A stretch of DNA of 64,000 bases, from contig NZ_AZDH01000020.1 of assembly GCF_001435445.1 (NCBI RefSeq), positions 1 through 64,000 of the forward strand, in the 5' to 3' direction. The notes under the pieces are model-generated. The model had not been told where the DNA came from and searched no databases. It saw only the letters and a list, made by a program, of their open reading frames with translations. The DNA is from Companilactobacillus kimchii DSM 13961 = JCM 10707. Its GTDB lineage: Bacteria > Bacillota > Bacilli > Lactobacillales > Lactobacillaceae. Positions 53,601-61,974 of this stretch are shown one piece after another; the stretch's first letter is position 1, and every line of letters begins with the position of its first letter. Made by a program: the position numbers and the translations under genes.

Positions 53601-54926
53601 ATGTATAACATTTTTATTGACCATTTGTTTGAATCCACAACTTTAGGAACAATTCTAAACATCTGTCTTCTAATTCTTTGTCTCTATCCCATTACCGGCT
53701 CATTTTTATGGTTCTTTGGGGCAATGTCTTACCGTTTCATCAAAACAGATAAAGAGGATGATGCTTGGACAACTATTCCTCCTAGCAAGCAACCAATGAT
53801 AACTATAATGATTCCTGCTCACAATGAAGAAGTCATGATTGAAGAAACAATTACCTATCTTTTTGAGAATTTAAATTACAGTAATTATGAGATTTTGGTC
53901 ATGAATGATGGCTCTACTGACAAAACCGAGGAAATAATCCAACGTCTTCAGGAAAAATATCCCCGTCTACGCACAATCAATATCATCAAGAATAAAGGCA
54001 AAGCACATGCCTTCAATATTGGAATGCACTTTGCGAAGGGGGAATATATCTTAAGTAACGATGCCGATACAATTCCTGAACCAGACGCTTTGATGAAATA
54101 TATGAATTTCTTCATCCATGCACAAGATATGAACACTTCTGCAGTTACTGCCAATATGGATGTTCAAAACCGATCATCACTTTTAGGTAAATCACAGACA
54201 GTTGAGTTTTCCAGTATCGTTGGTGTTATCAAGCGGAGCCAAAGTTCTATCAATGATTCAATGTACGCTTACAGTGGAGCTAACACTTTATACAAAAAAG
54301 ATTTTCTAATTGATGTTGGTGGTTTCCGTCAAAATCGTGCCACTGAAGATATCAGCATCGCCTGGGATCATCAAACTATCGGTGCTGTACCAAGATTTGC
54401 TCCTAACATAGTTTTTCATATGAATGTTCCTGAAACAATCCATGATCTCTATAAACAACGTAAACGCTGGGCCCAGGGTGGTACAGAAGTCTGGTTAACT
54501 AATTTAAAAAAATTTATTCTTCATCCTATTAAAAGGCGCTATCAAATGTCGATGTTTTTGGATTCAACTTTGTCGATCATTTGGTCATTCTTTTTTGTCA
54601 TAACTTCATTTGCCTTCATCTTCTTAATGATTTGGTTTGCTATTCATGGAAATTACGAGCGGATCTACCATGCTTTCTCAATCTCTTTCATTTTCGTTAG
54701 TTTTGAAATAGTGGCGGGCCTACTGCAGCTTATCACTGCATTATTACTCGACCATCACGCAGCAAAACTGAAATACGTTCTATTTGCCCCACTATATATT
54801 CTTTTTTATTGGATGGTCAATCCCATCACAGTTGTTATGACCTTCATTCCAGCTATGAAAACTATTTTAGGTTTTGGCTCTGGAACTTGGGTCAGCCCCA
54901 AACGGAAAAGTTTACAGAATAAATAA
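53601..54926 (+). CDS. GT2 processive glycan synthase (PgaC/IcaA-like)
   Basis: The 441-residue membrane protein has an N-terminal helix (about 15-40), a GT2 catalytic domain and C-terminal helices. The motifs are complete: PAHNEE, MNDGSTDKT, NDADTIPEP (DxD), TEDISIAW and QRKRWAQGG (the Q/RxxRW of processive synthases). It probably polymerises poly-N-acetylglucosamine or a related exopolysaccharide. PgaCD synthases are activated by c-di-GMP, which fits the EAL-derived protein two genes upstream. GGAGAG precedes the ATG. Confidence 0.88.
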   Translation: MYNIFIDHLFESTTLGTILNICLLILCLYPITGSFLWFFGAMSYRFIKTDKEDDAWTTIPPSKQPMITIMIPAHNEEVMIEETITYLFENLNYSNYEILVMNDGSTDKTEEIIQRLQEKYPRLRTINIIKNKGKAHAFNIGMHFAKGEYILSNDADTIPEPDALMKYMNFFIHAQDMNTSAVTANMDVQNRSSLLGKSQTVEFSSIVGVIKRSQSSINDSMYAYSGANTLYKKDFLIDVGGFRQNRATEDISIAWDHQTIGAVPRFAPNIVFHMNVPETIHDLYKQRKRWAQGGTEVWLTNLKKFILHPIKRRYQMSMFLDSTLSIIWSFFFVITSFAFIFLMIWFAIHGNYERIYHAFSISFIFVSFEIVAGLLQLITALLLDHHAAKLKYVLFAPLYILFYWMVNPITVVMTFIPAMKTILGFGSGTWVSPKRKSLQNK

Positions 54927-55006
54927 TTTTTTAATGCTGAGATAAAAGTAATAGTCGTTTAAAGACGTAATACAATAGGTTCATTCTGATTAGAATTTCA
55001 ACTCAA

Positions 55007-55077
55007 AAGAACAGCTTCCATTAAGTATTCAAGACATATGTTATGTATTTGAATATCTCTTAATAGAAGCTGTTCTT
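55007..55077 (+). terminator. Long terminator hairpin after the glycan synthase operon
   Basis: AAGAACAGCTTC / GAAGCTGTTCTT with extended pairing inside (ATTAAG / CTTAAT, ATTCAA / TTGAAT), followed by ATTTAATT. The remaining gap up to 55194 shows only AT-rich promoter-like sequence. Confidence 0.8.
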
Positions 55078-55194
55078 ATTTAATTATTTATATTTTACGA
55101 TACGCTCCCTAAAAAGAGTCAATATTGGACTTTTAGTCATGAAACATTTATCATAACTAGGAAATTTCAATGATTCTAAAGGAGTATTACTTAT

Positions 55195-55884
55195 ATGAAA
55201 CGGAAATCATGGATATGGCTATTGATCTTAGCCTCAGTCGTATTAGTAATCACTAAGAATCCTAAACTGATACCCCAAGTTAAGGAGCAAGTTCATGAAA
55301 CTAACATTAAACTTCAGCCTTATCTTTACTCCTTACAGGCGTCTGTCGATCGTAAATTAAGTGGCAAGACCAAAACTACCGATAATAAACAGGTCGGTAA
55401 AACTACTACTCCTATTGAAAGTCCCTTAAAAAATGTGACAACCTCGGATACTTACTACTTTCACTTTAAAAAGAATGTTCCCCAATCAGTTCGTGATGTG
55501 TTCACTACTGCTGTTAATACCTATAATGATACCGGTATTGTTCGTTTAATTCCGGGAAGTGCTGAAACTAATAAGAATAGCATTACCTTCTTTATTTATC
55601 ACAAAAAAATAGAAAACATTGCTTCTAATACCGTTGAATTGGGAAACGGCGGTCCTTCAGCATTAGTGATCAATCACTACGCTATCAATAGCGGCCAAGC
55701 TGGACTGAATCTAGATTATCCTAACTTATCTGTTAAAGAATCAGTTGCACTTCATGAACTAGGTCACGCTTTAGGTTTAGCCCATAGTTCAGATACCAAT
55801 TCAATCATGTATCCCATTGATCAAGGTGTCACAACCTTATCTAAAGGAGATATCGAAGGTCTAGAAAATATCTATAATCAATAA
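55195..55884 (+). CDS. Matrixin-like zinc metalloprotease, membrane-anchored
   Basis: The 229-residue protein has an N-terminal hydrophobic segment (about 5-22), a linker, and a catalytic domain with HELGHALGLAH followed by SIMYP (the Met-turn). This is the HExxHxxGxxH metzincin signature of matrixins (M10). Such small extracellular proteases are common in lactobacilli but poorly studied. GGAG lies before the ATG. It is a single gene. Confidence 0.87.
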   Translation: MKRKSWIWLLILASVVLVITKNPKLIPQVKEQVHETNIKLQPYLYSLQASVDRKLSGKTKTTDNKQVGKTTTPIESPLKNVTTSDTYYFHFKKNVPQSVRDVFTTAVNTYNDTGIVRLIPGSAETNKNSITFFIYHKKIENIASNTVELGNGGPSALVINHYAINSGQAGLNLDYPNLSVKESVALHELGHALGLAHSSDTNSIMYPIDQGVTTLSKGDIEGLENIYNQ

Positions 55885-55922
55885 AAATTCCACTAACTCA
55901 TTTAGAATTAGTGGAATTTTTT
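55883..55922. terminator. Bidirectional terminator
   Basis: AAAAATTCCACTAA / TTAGTGGAATTTTT perfect stem between the protease gene and the convergent Mor-like gene. Confidence 0.9.
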
Positions 55923-56182
55923 TACGCTTTTTTCTCTCTAATACCTTTGATCCAACGTGGTGAATAGCCGAACTCTAAAGATATTTCTTGGTTCGTCATA
56001 TTGTCTAATTTGCCTTCATGAATAGCCTCTTTCAAGGCAACTCGATCATACATTTTCATAGGCAACTGCAACTGTGTCCCCCTAAATAGCTCATATATCT
56101 TCAATAAGTTATCTTCTCCAACTATGTCATACAAAGCTTTATACGTCGGATGTAACATATCATAATTTAATTTGCTGCGCAT
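55922..56182 (-). CDS. Mor-like transcription activator domain protein
   Basis: The start is the ATG at 56182 (GGAGGGAG five bases upstream), giving 86 residues. It is the paralogue of the gene at 29.6 kb: YKALYDIVGEDNLLKIYELF, TQLQLPMKMYD and a C-terminal HTH ISLEFGYSPRWIKGIREKK. These fit the Mor/C activator fold reduced to its core. The target is unknown and no phage genes are near. Confidence 0.72.
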   Translation of the reverse strand: MRSKLNYDMLHPTYKALYDIVGEDNLLKIYELFRGTQLQLPMKMYDRVALKEAIHEGKLDNMTNQEISLEFGYSPRWIKGIREKKA

Positions 56183-56230
56183 TTGCACTCCCTCCACAAC
56201 GATATTTTTTTCTAACATCATTAAAATATC

Positions 56231-56292
56231 AAAAAATGCACAGCACTAAAAATACATTATACATGTAAGACTACATGCACAATTTACTGTGC
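56231..56292 (-). terminator. Stem-loop after the TetR gene, overlapping the Mor-like promoter
   Basis: GCACAG / CTGTGC outer stem with an inner CATGTA / TACATG palindrome and TTTTTT on the minus strand. A TATAAT box for the Mor-like gene lies inside it. Confidence 0.55.
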
Positions 56293-56294
56293 TT

Positions 56295-56849
56295 TTAAAG
56301 TGAAAGTAACGTTATATCCAACATTTTATCAAAGCTATCCCGCGCTGACATTAGCTTATTGTTAAATTGACCATTTTCTATGTGAATAATTTCTCCAATA
56401 ATTAAATTATGTAACATTCTAGAAATTATTAGTTGTACTTTTTGATCCTCAATGAGAGGATTAAGTAATTTTATCAAGATTTCATGAATCACTAAAAGTC
56501 TATTATCCAAAACTTTATCCTGTAATCTATCCGCAGGAATAACTAAAATTTGTTGAGCCACCAAAAAATGACTCAACGCAAATTGAACACTAACATTAGC
56601 AAAAGACTTTATCGCCTGTTTTCCAGATAATCCTAAAAGATCGATCTGCAGACGCTGTGTCAATTGATCATAAAAATTATCCACCACAGCAACTTTTAAT
56701 GTCAATACATCTGGAAAATAATTATAGATAGCCTGTGAACGTGTCCCTAATATTTTACTTAATTTTGTAAAGGTCAATTTTTCCTGATCATTTATAATTT
56801 CAATCGCCGCAGCGACAATTTTTTCTCTTGATAAAGTACGTGAAGTCAA
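56295..56849 (-). CDS. TetR-family regulator
   Basis: The 184-residue protein has a TetR N-terminal HTH (SREKIVAAAIEIINDQEKLT, then FTKLSKILGTRSQAIYNYF) and a helical ligand domain. It lies downstream of the acetyltransferase and MFS exporter genes on the same strand with gaps of 117 and 57 bases, so it may regulate the exporter, though terminators separate them. The ligand is unknown. Confidence 0.86.
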   Translation of the reverse strand: MTSRTLSREKIVAAAIEIINDQEKLTFTKLSKILGTRSQAIYNYFPDVLTLKVAVVDNFYDQLTQRLQIDLLGLSGKQAIKSFANVSVQFALSHFLVAQQILVIPADRLQDKVLDNRLLVIHEILIKLLNPLIEDQKVQLIISRMLHNLIIGEIIHIENGQFNNKLMSARDSFDKMLDITLLSL

Positions 56850-56966
56850 ATTTTGCCTCCTACTTAAAATCTACAAAGTATAAAGCATTATCAATATTAA
56901 TTTTAATTAACTTCAATAAATTCTACAATTAAGAACCATTATTATTTTATCGTTCTTTTTCTAATT

Positions 56967-57578
56967 TTAATTCCAGATATCTAATTTCTCATTCTTATAA
57001 AAATAATCATGATCATGCTGGCCAATTGGTCTCAATACTTTACAAGGTGTCCCTACTGCTACAACATCTGCCGGCAAATCCTTTGTTATAGTACTGCCTG
57101 CACCGACAACTGTATCATCACCGATAGTTACGCCAGGTAGAACAGTTACATTTGCACCTAGCCAAACATTTTTACCAATGTGGACTGATTTATTGAATTG
57201 ATAATGTTCATTAGCTCGCAATGGTGGGTAAATCGGATGTCCCGCAGTTGCAATTGTCACATTAGGACCGAACATCGTATTATCTCCTACAAAGATTTCT
57301 CCATCATCGACTAGAGTCAGATTAAAATTGGCATAAATACCACTACCAAAATGAACATGTTGTCCACCCCAGTTTGCATAAAATGGAATTTCAATCATAC
57401 AGTTTGTTCCCATCTCAGCAAACATTTCTTTTAATTGATGCGTACGCCCTTCAAAGTCACTTCTCTTTAAGGCGTTATAAGCATCATTCTTTTCTTGCGC
57501 AATAATCTGTTGTTGCATCAATTCTGGTTCATCGGGGTTATAAACTTTCCCCTGTTGCATACGTTCTATATTTGTCAT
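56967..57578 (-). CDS. Hexapeptide sugar O-acetyltransferase (Maa/LacA type)
   Basis: The start is the ATG at 57578 (GAGGAG upstream), about 203 residues. The N-terminal Mac domain (NIERMQQGKVYNPDEPELMQ) is followed by a left-handed beta helix with the catalytic histidine in TIATAGHPIYPP and IGKNVWLGANVTVLPGVTIG. This is the maltose/galactoside acetyltransferase family, which acetylates sugars with acetyl-CoA, possibly for detoxification or export. Confidence 0.9.
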   Translation of the reverse strand: MTNIERMQQGKVYNPDEPELMQQQIIAQEKNDAYNALKRSDFEGRTHQLKEMFAEMGTNCMIEIPFYANWGGQHVHFGSGIYANFNLTLVDDGEIFVGDNTMFGPNVTIATAGHPIYPPLRANEHYQFNKSVHIGKNVWLGANVTVLPGVTIGDDTVVGAGSTITKDLPADVVAVGTPCKVLRPIGQHDHDYFYKNEKLDIWN

Positions 57579-57618
57579 TTGTCTCCTCACATTTGTAAGC
57601 GATTACTCCGATTATAAC

Positions 57619-57645
57619 AAAAAAAGGCTTTATATTTACAAAGCC
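57619..57645 (-). terminator. Terminator of the MFS exporter gene
   Basis: GGCTTT-N8-AAAGCC then seven T on the minus strand; it overlaps the last codons. Confidence 0.8.
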
Positions 57646-59108
57646 CTGCGATTTAAGTGTTCACGTCTGAAAAGATACAACAGAATAATGATAACCAAAA
57701 TAATCAAAATAAGTGCCGTTAACATGATACTGTGAATTCCTTGGAAAAAAATTTGTCTCATTTCAGGAATCAAATGTTGTGGTAAGTATTTGGCATCAGC
57801 GGCATTACTCAATTTATTCATCATTGCCATCGTTATACTACCATGACTCTCTCTAACTCCGCGCATCAAAGCAATGTTCAAAATAACCCCATAGATTGAA
57901 GACATGAAAGTTTGACTCAAGATTCTGACCAAGTAAGCAAATGAAGTTGAGATCGGTACATCTCTTGATTCAACATCAAATTGAACAGCAATCAATAAAG
58001 CATTGAAACAAATACCTACACCAAATCCTTCAAAAACACCCATGATCAATAGAAAAGTATAACTAGCAGTTTGTTTTGCAAAATACAATCCAGCAAACGA
58101 AATCAAGAATGCAATTGCCCCGATACCTATGATCGAGTAACGACTAATTTTTCGCTGAATCAGAGGTTCTAACTCAGAACCAATGAAGTTAGCAATTGCT
58201 CCGGGAATTTGTGTCATACCACCTATTAGAGCGCTCAGACCCATAATCCCCTGTGCCCACATTGGAATATAGATATTGAAGGCTACGAATGAACCCCACA
58301 ATAAAGCGAACAGAATCAAATCGATTACTAATTTTTCATTTTTAAATAATCGGTTAGGTACGATTGGATCGTCAACTCGGTTCTCAACTCGTGACATCCA
58401 CAATATCAACAGTAGTCCCACAATGATGAACCCTAGTGTAACAAAAATTGAGGAAACACCCAACAATTGAATACCTACTAAGATTGAAGATAACCCTAGA
58501 ACCATCAAGATGGCACCATGATAATCAACTTTGGCATGATTGAGATTCTCTTTGACCTTAAAGAAGAAAGCGATAATGATGATAGAAAGCAGTGCTAAAG
58601 GCAAATTAATGTAGAATACCCAATGCCAGCTGAAGGTGTCAACGATCCAACCACCGATTAAAGGCCCAATAATTGATGTTCCACTGAAACCAGCTGAAGC
58701 AATTCCAATAACTTGCGAACGACGTTTAATGTTCTTAAAAATTTGTGAATAGATAATGAAAGGAATCGTGTTCATCCCTCCGGCACCAATTCCCATAACA
58801 CTTCTAGCGGTAATGAACCAAATAATATTAGGAGCCAATCCTTGGAATAACGCTCCAATCATGAAGACAATCGTCGCTGTGATATAAGCAACCTTATTTC
58901 CGCGTTTCTCACCAAATTTACTCCATAACGGTGTTGAAACGGCCATCCCCAAAAGGAAAATAGCAACGATCCAACCCATATATTGAATACCATGCAAGTC
59001 ACTGATGATTGCTGGCAAGGCGGTATTAATAATAGTTGCGTCAAGTCCAGCCATCATATTCGACAAAACTAATGCGAACGTAACTAGAATTTTTCTATTC
59101 CTACTCAT
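57636..59108 (-). CDS. MFS multidrug exporter (DHA2, EmrB/QacA type)
   Basis: The 490-residue protein has 14 hydrophobic helices. Motif D1-like LDATIINTALPAI is in TM1, WIVAIFLLGMAVSTPLWSKF with the loop GEKRGNK in TM2-3, and motif C-like GFSGTSIIGPLIGGWIV in TM5, which mark proton-driven DHA2 drug exporters. GTAAGGA precedes the ATG. A promoter, a short ORF and a terminator lie upstream, so it may be controlled by attenuation in response to a ribosome-targeting drug. Confidence 0.9.
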   Translation of the reverse strand: MSRNRKILVTFALVLSNMMAGLDATIINTALPAIISDLHGIQYMGWIVAIFLLGMAVSTPLWSKFGEKRGNKVAYITATIVFMIGALFQGLAPNIIWFITARSVMGIGAGGMNTIPFIIYSQIFKNIKRRSQVIGIASAGFSGTSIIGPLIGGWIVDTFSWHWVFYINLPLALLSIIIIAFFFKVKENLNHAKVDYHGAILMVLGLSSILVGIQLLGVSSIFVTLGFIIVGLLLILWMSRVENRVDDPIVPNRLFKNEKLVIDLILFALLWGSFVAFNIYIPMWAQGIMGLSALIGGMTQIPGAIANFIGSELEPLIQRKISRYSIIGIGAIAFLISFAGLYFAKQTASYTFLLIMGVFEGFGVGICFNALLIAVQFDVESRDVPISTSFAYLVRILSQTFMSSIYGVILNIALMRGVRESHGSITMAMMNKLSNAADAKYLPQHLIPEMRQIFFQGIHSIMLTALILIILVIIILLYLFRREHLNRRAL

Positions 59109-59125
59109 ATCCTTACTTCTTTCCC

Positions 59126-59179
59126 CTACAAATTACATAAAAAATAAGACCCACACAGAGTGCAATGTCTTATTTCCAT
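59126..59179 (-). CDS. Possible leader peptide MEIRHCTLCGSYFLCNL
   Basis: The 17-codon ORF spans the terminator hairpin upstream of the exporter gene. It is rich in cysteine (CTLCG). No clear ribosome site precedes its ATG, which weakens the case, but its position over both arms of the hairpin is what ribosome-controlled attenuation would need. Confidence 0.4.
   Translation of the reverse strand: MEIRHCTLCGSYFLCNL
59136..59175 (-). terminator. Attenuator-like terminator in the exporter leader
   Basis: AAATAAGAC / GTCTTATTT stem followed by TTTTTTATG on the minus strand, between promoter and start codon of the MFS gene. Confidence 0.75.
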
Positions 59180-59224
59180 AGCGTATAAATATGATATTTA
59201 CTGAAAATAATTATCTATCTTTCA

Positions 59225-59253
59225 ATTATAGACTTAATCATTTAAACGTACAA
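59225..59253 (-). promoter_or_regulatory. Promoter of the MFS exporter gene
   Basis: On the minus strand TTGTAC and TATAAT are 17 bases apart, about 120 bases before the start codon. Confidence 0.75.
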
Positions 59254-59263
59254 ATTGTAATGG

Positions 59264-59290
59264 TATAATTTTAAAAAGAACATATGTTTG
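59264..59290 (+). promoter_or_regulatory. -10 box and LexA-like SOS box of the Y-family polymerase gene
   Basis: TATAAT (59264-59269) is followed by AGAACATATGTTTG (59277-59290), close to the Gram-positive SOS box CGAACNNNNGTTCG. Confidence 0.6.
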
Positions 59291-59315
59291 CACAATTTTA
59301 GAGAGGAGTTTAGCG

Positions 59316-60839
59316 ATGACTAAGGAAAGAACTTATATGGCAATCGATTTGAAATCTTTCTATGCTTCGGTCGAATGCATTGCACATGATTTAAATCCTT
59401 TAAATGATAATCTAGTCGTTGCTGACAACTCACGAACTGACAAAACTATCTGTTTAGCTGTCTCTCCAGCCCTCAAGAAGTTTGGCGTACCGGGACGTCC
59501 CAGATTATTTCAAGTTGAAAGAATCGTCTACAAACTTAATCGGGAAAAAATGAATAGTGCTCCCCATCACCGTTTAACTAGATATTCATCCATCGATCGC
59601 CAACATTTATTGAAATCACCAACCCTCAAAATTGGCTATAAAGTGGTCAAGCCACGAATGAATTTTTACATGCACAAGAGTGCTGAAATTTACGGTATTT
59701 ATTTGCGTTTCATCGAGGCCAAAAATATCCACGTCTACTCAATCGATGAAGTTCTAATGGACGTTACCGATTATTTAGAGAAACATGATATTACTGCTCA
59801 CACTTTAGCCAAAACTATTATCCAGCAGATTCAAGCTGAAACTGGCATCACAGCTACAGCCGGTATCGGGACTAACCTCTATTTAGCCAAAGTAGCGATG
59901 GATATTGTTGCTAAACACATCCCTGCTGACCAAGATGGCGTCCGGATTGCGCAAATGAATGAACATCAATATCGTCAATTACTTTGGGCTCATCAACCGC
60001 TAACCGATTTTTGGCGTATCGGTCGTGGTTACTCTAAACGTTTAGAAAAACTAGGTTTGAATACAATGGGTGATATTGCCCGCTGCTCCTTGGGCAGTTT
60101 ATCAGATAACATAAATGAAGAAATCCTTTATCATGAATTCGGAAAGAACGCTGAACTATTGATTGACCATGCTTGGGGTCACGAAACAGCCACACTTGCT
60201 GATATTAAAAATTATCGATCTGACAATCATGGATTCTATTCCAGTCAGGTTTTGATGAAACCAACCTCTTATGATGATGGCTTAAAAATTGTTCGTGGCA
60301 TGAGTGATAATCTGGCTCTCGATTTGGTACAAAAAAAATTGGTAACTAACTGTGTTGGTTTAATCGTCGATTACGATATTAAAAGTTTGCAGATTGATAA
60401 CAGTTTTAATGGCGAATTAGTTGATGATTACTATGGTCGCAAAACTCCTAAACCAGCCCACAATCATATTAAAATGTCCGCCTTCACTTCTTCATCTAAT
60501 GAACTACGGCAGACCTTCAAAAAGCTTTATGAAGACAATATCAACAGTAAGTTGTTAATTCGACGTGTCACTCTCACTGCTAATAATTTAACCGATGAAA
60601 AATTGGCTCAGCAACAAATAACTTTTAAACAGACTGATTTGTTTTCCAATACTTCAAAGGAAATTATTCAAGATCAACATTCTCAGATTGAACGTAATCG
60701 TGACCGCAAAATTCAGGAAACCATTCTCGATTTACAAAAGAGATTTGGCAGTCGCAATATTGTCTTAAAAGCTTCTGATTTGGTAGAAGGCTCAACCACA
60801 ATTGAAAGAAATAATCAGATTGGAGGGCATCACGCATAA
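59316..60839 (+). CDS. Y-family translesion DNA polymerase (UmuC/UvrX-like)
   Basis: The 507-residue protein has the Y-family catalytic start MAIDLKSFYASVECI, the second acidic site VYSIDEVLMDVTDYL (the usual SIDE motif), the TATAGIGTNLYLAKVAMDI finger/HhH region and a C-terminal little-finger domain. It is longer than DinB and fits the UvrX/YqjW group. It should copy damaged DNA with errors. AGAGGAG precedes the ATG, and a LexA-like box upstream suggests SOS induction. Its last base overlaps the start of yolD. Confidence 0.9.
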   Translation: MTKERTYMAIDLKSFYASVECIAHDLNPLNDNLVVADNSRTDKTICLAVSPALKKFGVPGRPRLFQVERIVYKLNREKMNSAPHHRLTRYSSIDRQHLLKSPTLKIGYKVVKPRMNFYMHKSAEIYGIYLRFIEAKNIHVYSIDEVLMDVTDYLEKHDITAHTLAKTIIQQIQAETGITATAGIGTNLYLAKVAMDIVAKHIPADQDGVRIAQMNEHQYRQLLWAHQPLTDFWRIGRGYSKRLEKLGLNTMGDIARCSLGSLSDNINEEILYHEFGKNAELLIDHAWGHETATLADIKNYRSDNHGFYSSQVLMKPTSYDDGLKIVRGMSDNLALDLVQKKLVTNCVGLIVDYDIKSLQIDNSFNGELVDDYYGRKTPKPAHNHIKMSAFTSSSNELRQTFKKLYEDNINSKLLIRRVTLTANNLTDEKLAQQQITFKQTDLFSNTSKEIIQDQHSQIERNRDRKIQETILDLQKRFGSRNIVLKASDLVEGSTTIERNNQIGGHHA

Positions 60840-61261
60840 TGGACGAAAAGAAGTTAATTGAGCGACAAATATTTAACGACACCTCAGCATATCAAGATAT
60901 TATGGATTTACCCTACACTTCTTCTAAACGCCATTTACCAATGGAACAAATCGACCGTGCCGCACAATTTGCACCCTTTGGAGCTTTGGAAGGTTTCAGC
61001 AGTCTCATTAAAGATAAAACTAAAGATTATACTCGCAAAAAGTATTCTACAGCAGCTGAGGAAAAACGTATTACGCATCAATTAAAATATTTAGAGACAC
61101 ACCCTTTAAAAGTGGATGTGAATTACTTTAATGACGAATCTGGTTATTATGAACATCTCAAAGGATACTTTCAAAAAATCGAACCACAAAAAGGCCGAGT
61201 GACTTTTAATGAAACTTCCATTGTTATCGTTAATATTCGTGCTATTAAATTAGTGCAGTAA
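60839..61261 (+). CDS. YolD-like protein
   Basis: The 140-residue protein has the YolD signature (RHLPMEQIDRAAQFAPFGAL). YolD proteins are encoded beside UvrX-type Y-family polymerases and are thought to act as UmuD-like partners. The ATG overlaps the polymerase stop (TAATG), so the two are translationally coupled. Confidence 0.87.
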   Translation: MDEKKLIERQIFNDTSAYQDIMDLPYTSSKRHLPMEQIDRAAQFAPFGALEGFSSLIKDKTKDYTRKKYSTAAEEKRITHQLKYLETHPLKVDVNYFNDESGYYEHLKGYFQKIEPQKGRVTFNETSIVIVNIRAIKLVQ

Positions 61262-61294
61262 AAAACCTCAACCAAATTGGCTGAGGTTTCTTTT
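61259..61294. terminator. Bidirectional terminator
   Basis: AAAACCTCA / TGAGGTTTC stem with CCAAATTGG inside and T runs on both strands; it serves yolD and the convergent ABC gene. Confidence 0.88.
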
Positions 61295-61970
61295 ACTCTT
61301 CTTTCTGTTCTGTTAAGGTACCATCTCGCATAACGAATACCCGATCAGTTAGTGTTAATAAACGTGTATCATGGGTAATCATAATTACGCCACGATGATA
61401 TTCATGAGCAATTTTGGCTAATAAGCTTACAACTTGGTTAGCTCTCTCTGAATCCAAGCTGGCCGTTGGTTCATCGGCAAGAATCACATCAGGATTGTTA
61501 TACAATGCTCTAGCAATCGCAGCACGTTGACGTTCACCACCAGATAAATTACTAGGATAGTTAGTTGCCACATCAGTTAGATCTAACATTTTTAACAAAT
61601 CAGCCTGATTCATTGTCTCCCTATGACTGGGTGTAAACTTATCAACTAATTTGAACTGCTCTTTAACCGTCAAAAACGGAATCAAGTTTGATGCCTGTAA
61701 GATGAAGCCAAATTTATTAAAGCGTAAGTCGGTTTTCTTCTTAGCACTCAATTTAGTAACATCTTTTCCACCGACATAAATTTCGCCAGAAGATGGTGTC
61801 TGTAAAAGCCCTAAAATAGTCAATAACGTCGTCTTACCAGAACCAGAGGGTCCGATAATAGCGTTAAATTCTCCTTTATCGAGGGTAAAATTAGTTTTAT
61901 GTAATGCTTCGACTAGAGTTCGACCTGAACCATATTGTTTAACTACATCTTTAACTTCAATTAAATGCAT
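61293..61970 (-). CDS. ABC transporter ATP-binding protein (HrtA/LolD-like)
   Basis: The 225-residue ATPase has Walker A GPSGSGKTTLL, Q-loop LQASNLIPFLT, signature LSGGERQR, Walker B VILADEPTAS and the H-loop ITHDTR. It belongs to the MacB/LolD-type group that pairs with FtsX-like permeases. The permease gene is four bases upstream. By length and permease type the pair resembles HrtAB, which expels excess haem; no hrtR-like regulator gene is adjacent. Confidence 0.87.
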   Translation of the reverse strand: MHLIEVKDVVKQYGSGRTLVEALHKTNFTLDKGEFNAIIGPSGSGKTTLLTILGLLQTPSSGEIYVGGKDVTKLSAKKKTDLRFNKFGFILQASNLIPFLTVKEQFKLVDKFTPSHRETMNQADLLKMLDLTDVATNYPSNLSGGERQRAAIARALYNNPDVILADEPTASLDSERANQVVSLLAKIAHEYHRGVIMITHDTRLLTLTDRVFVMRDGTLTEQKEE

Positions 61971-61974
61971 AAGT

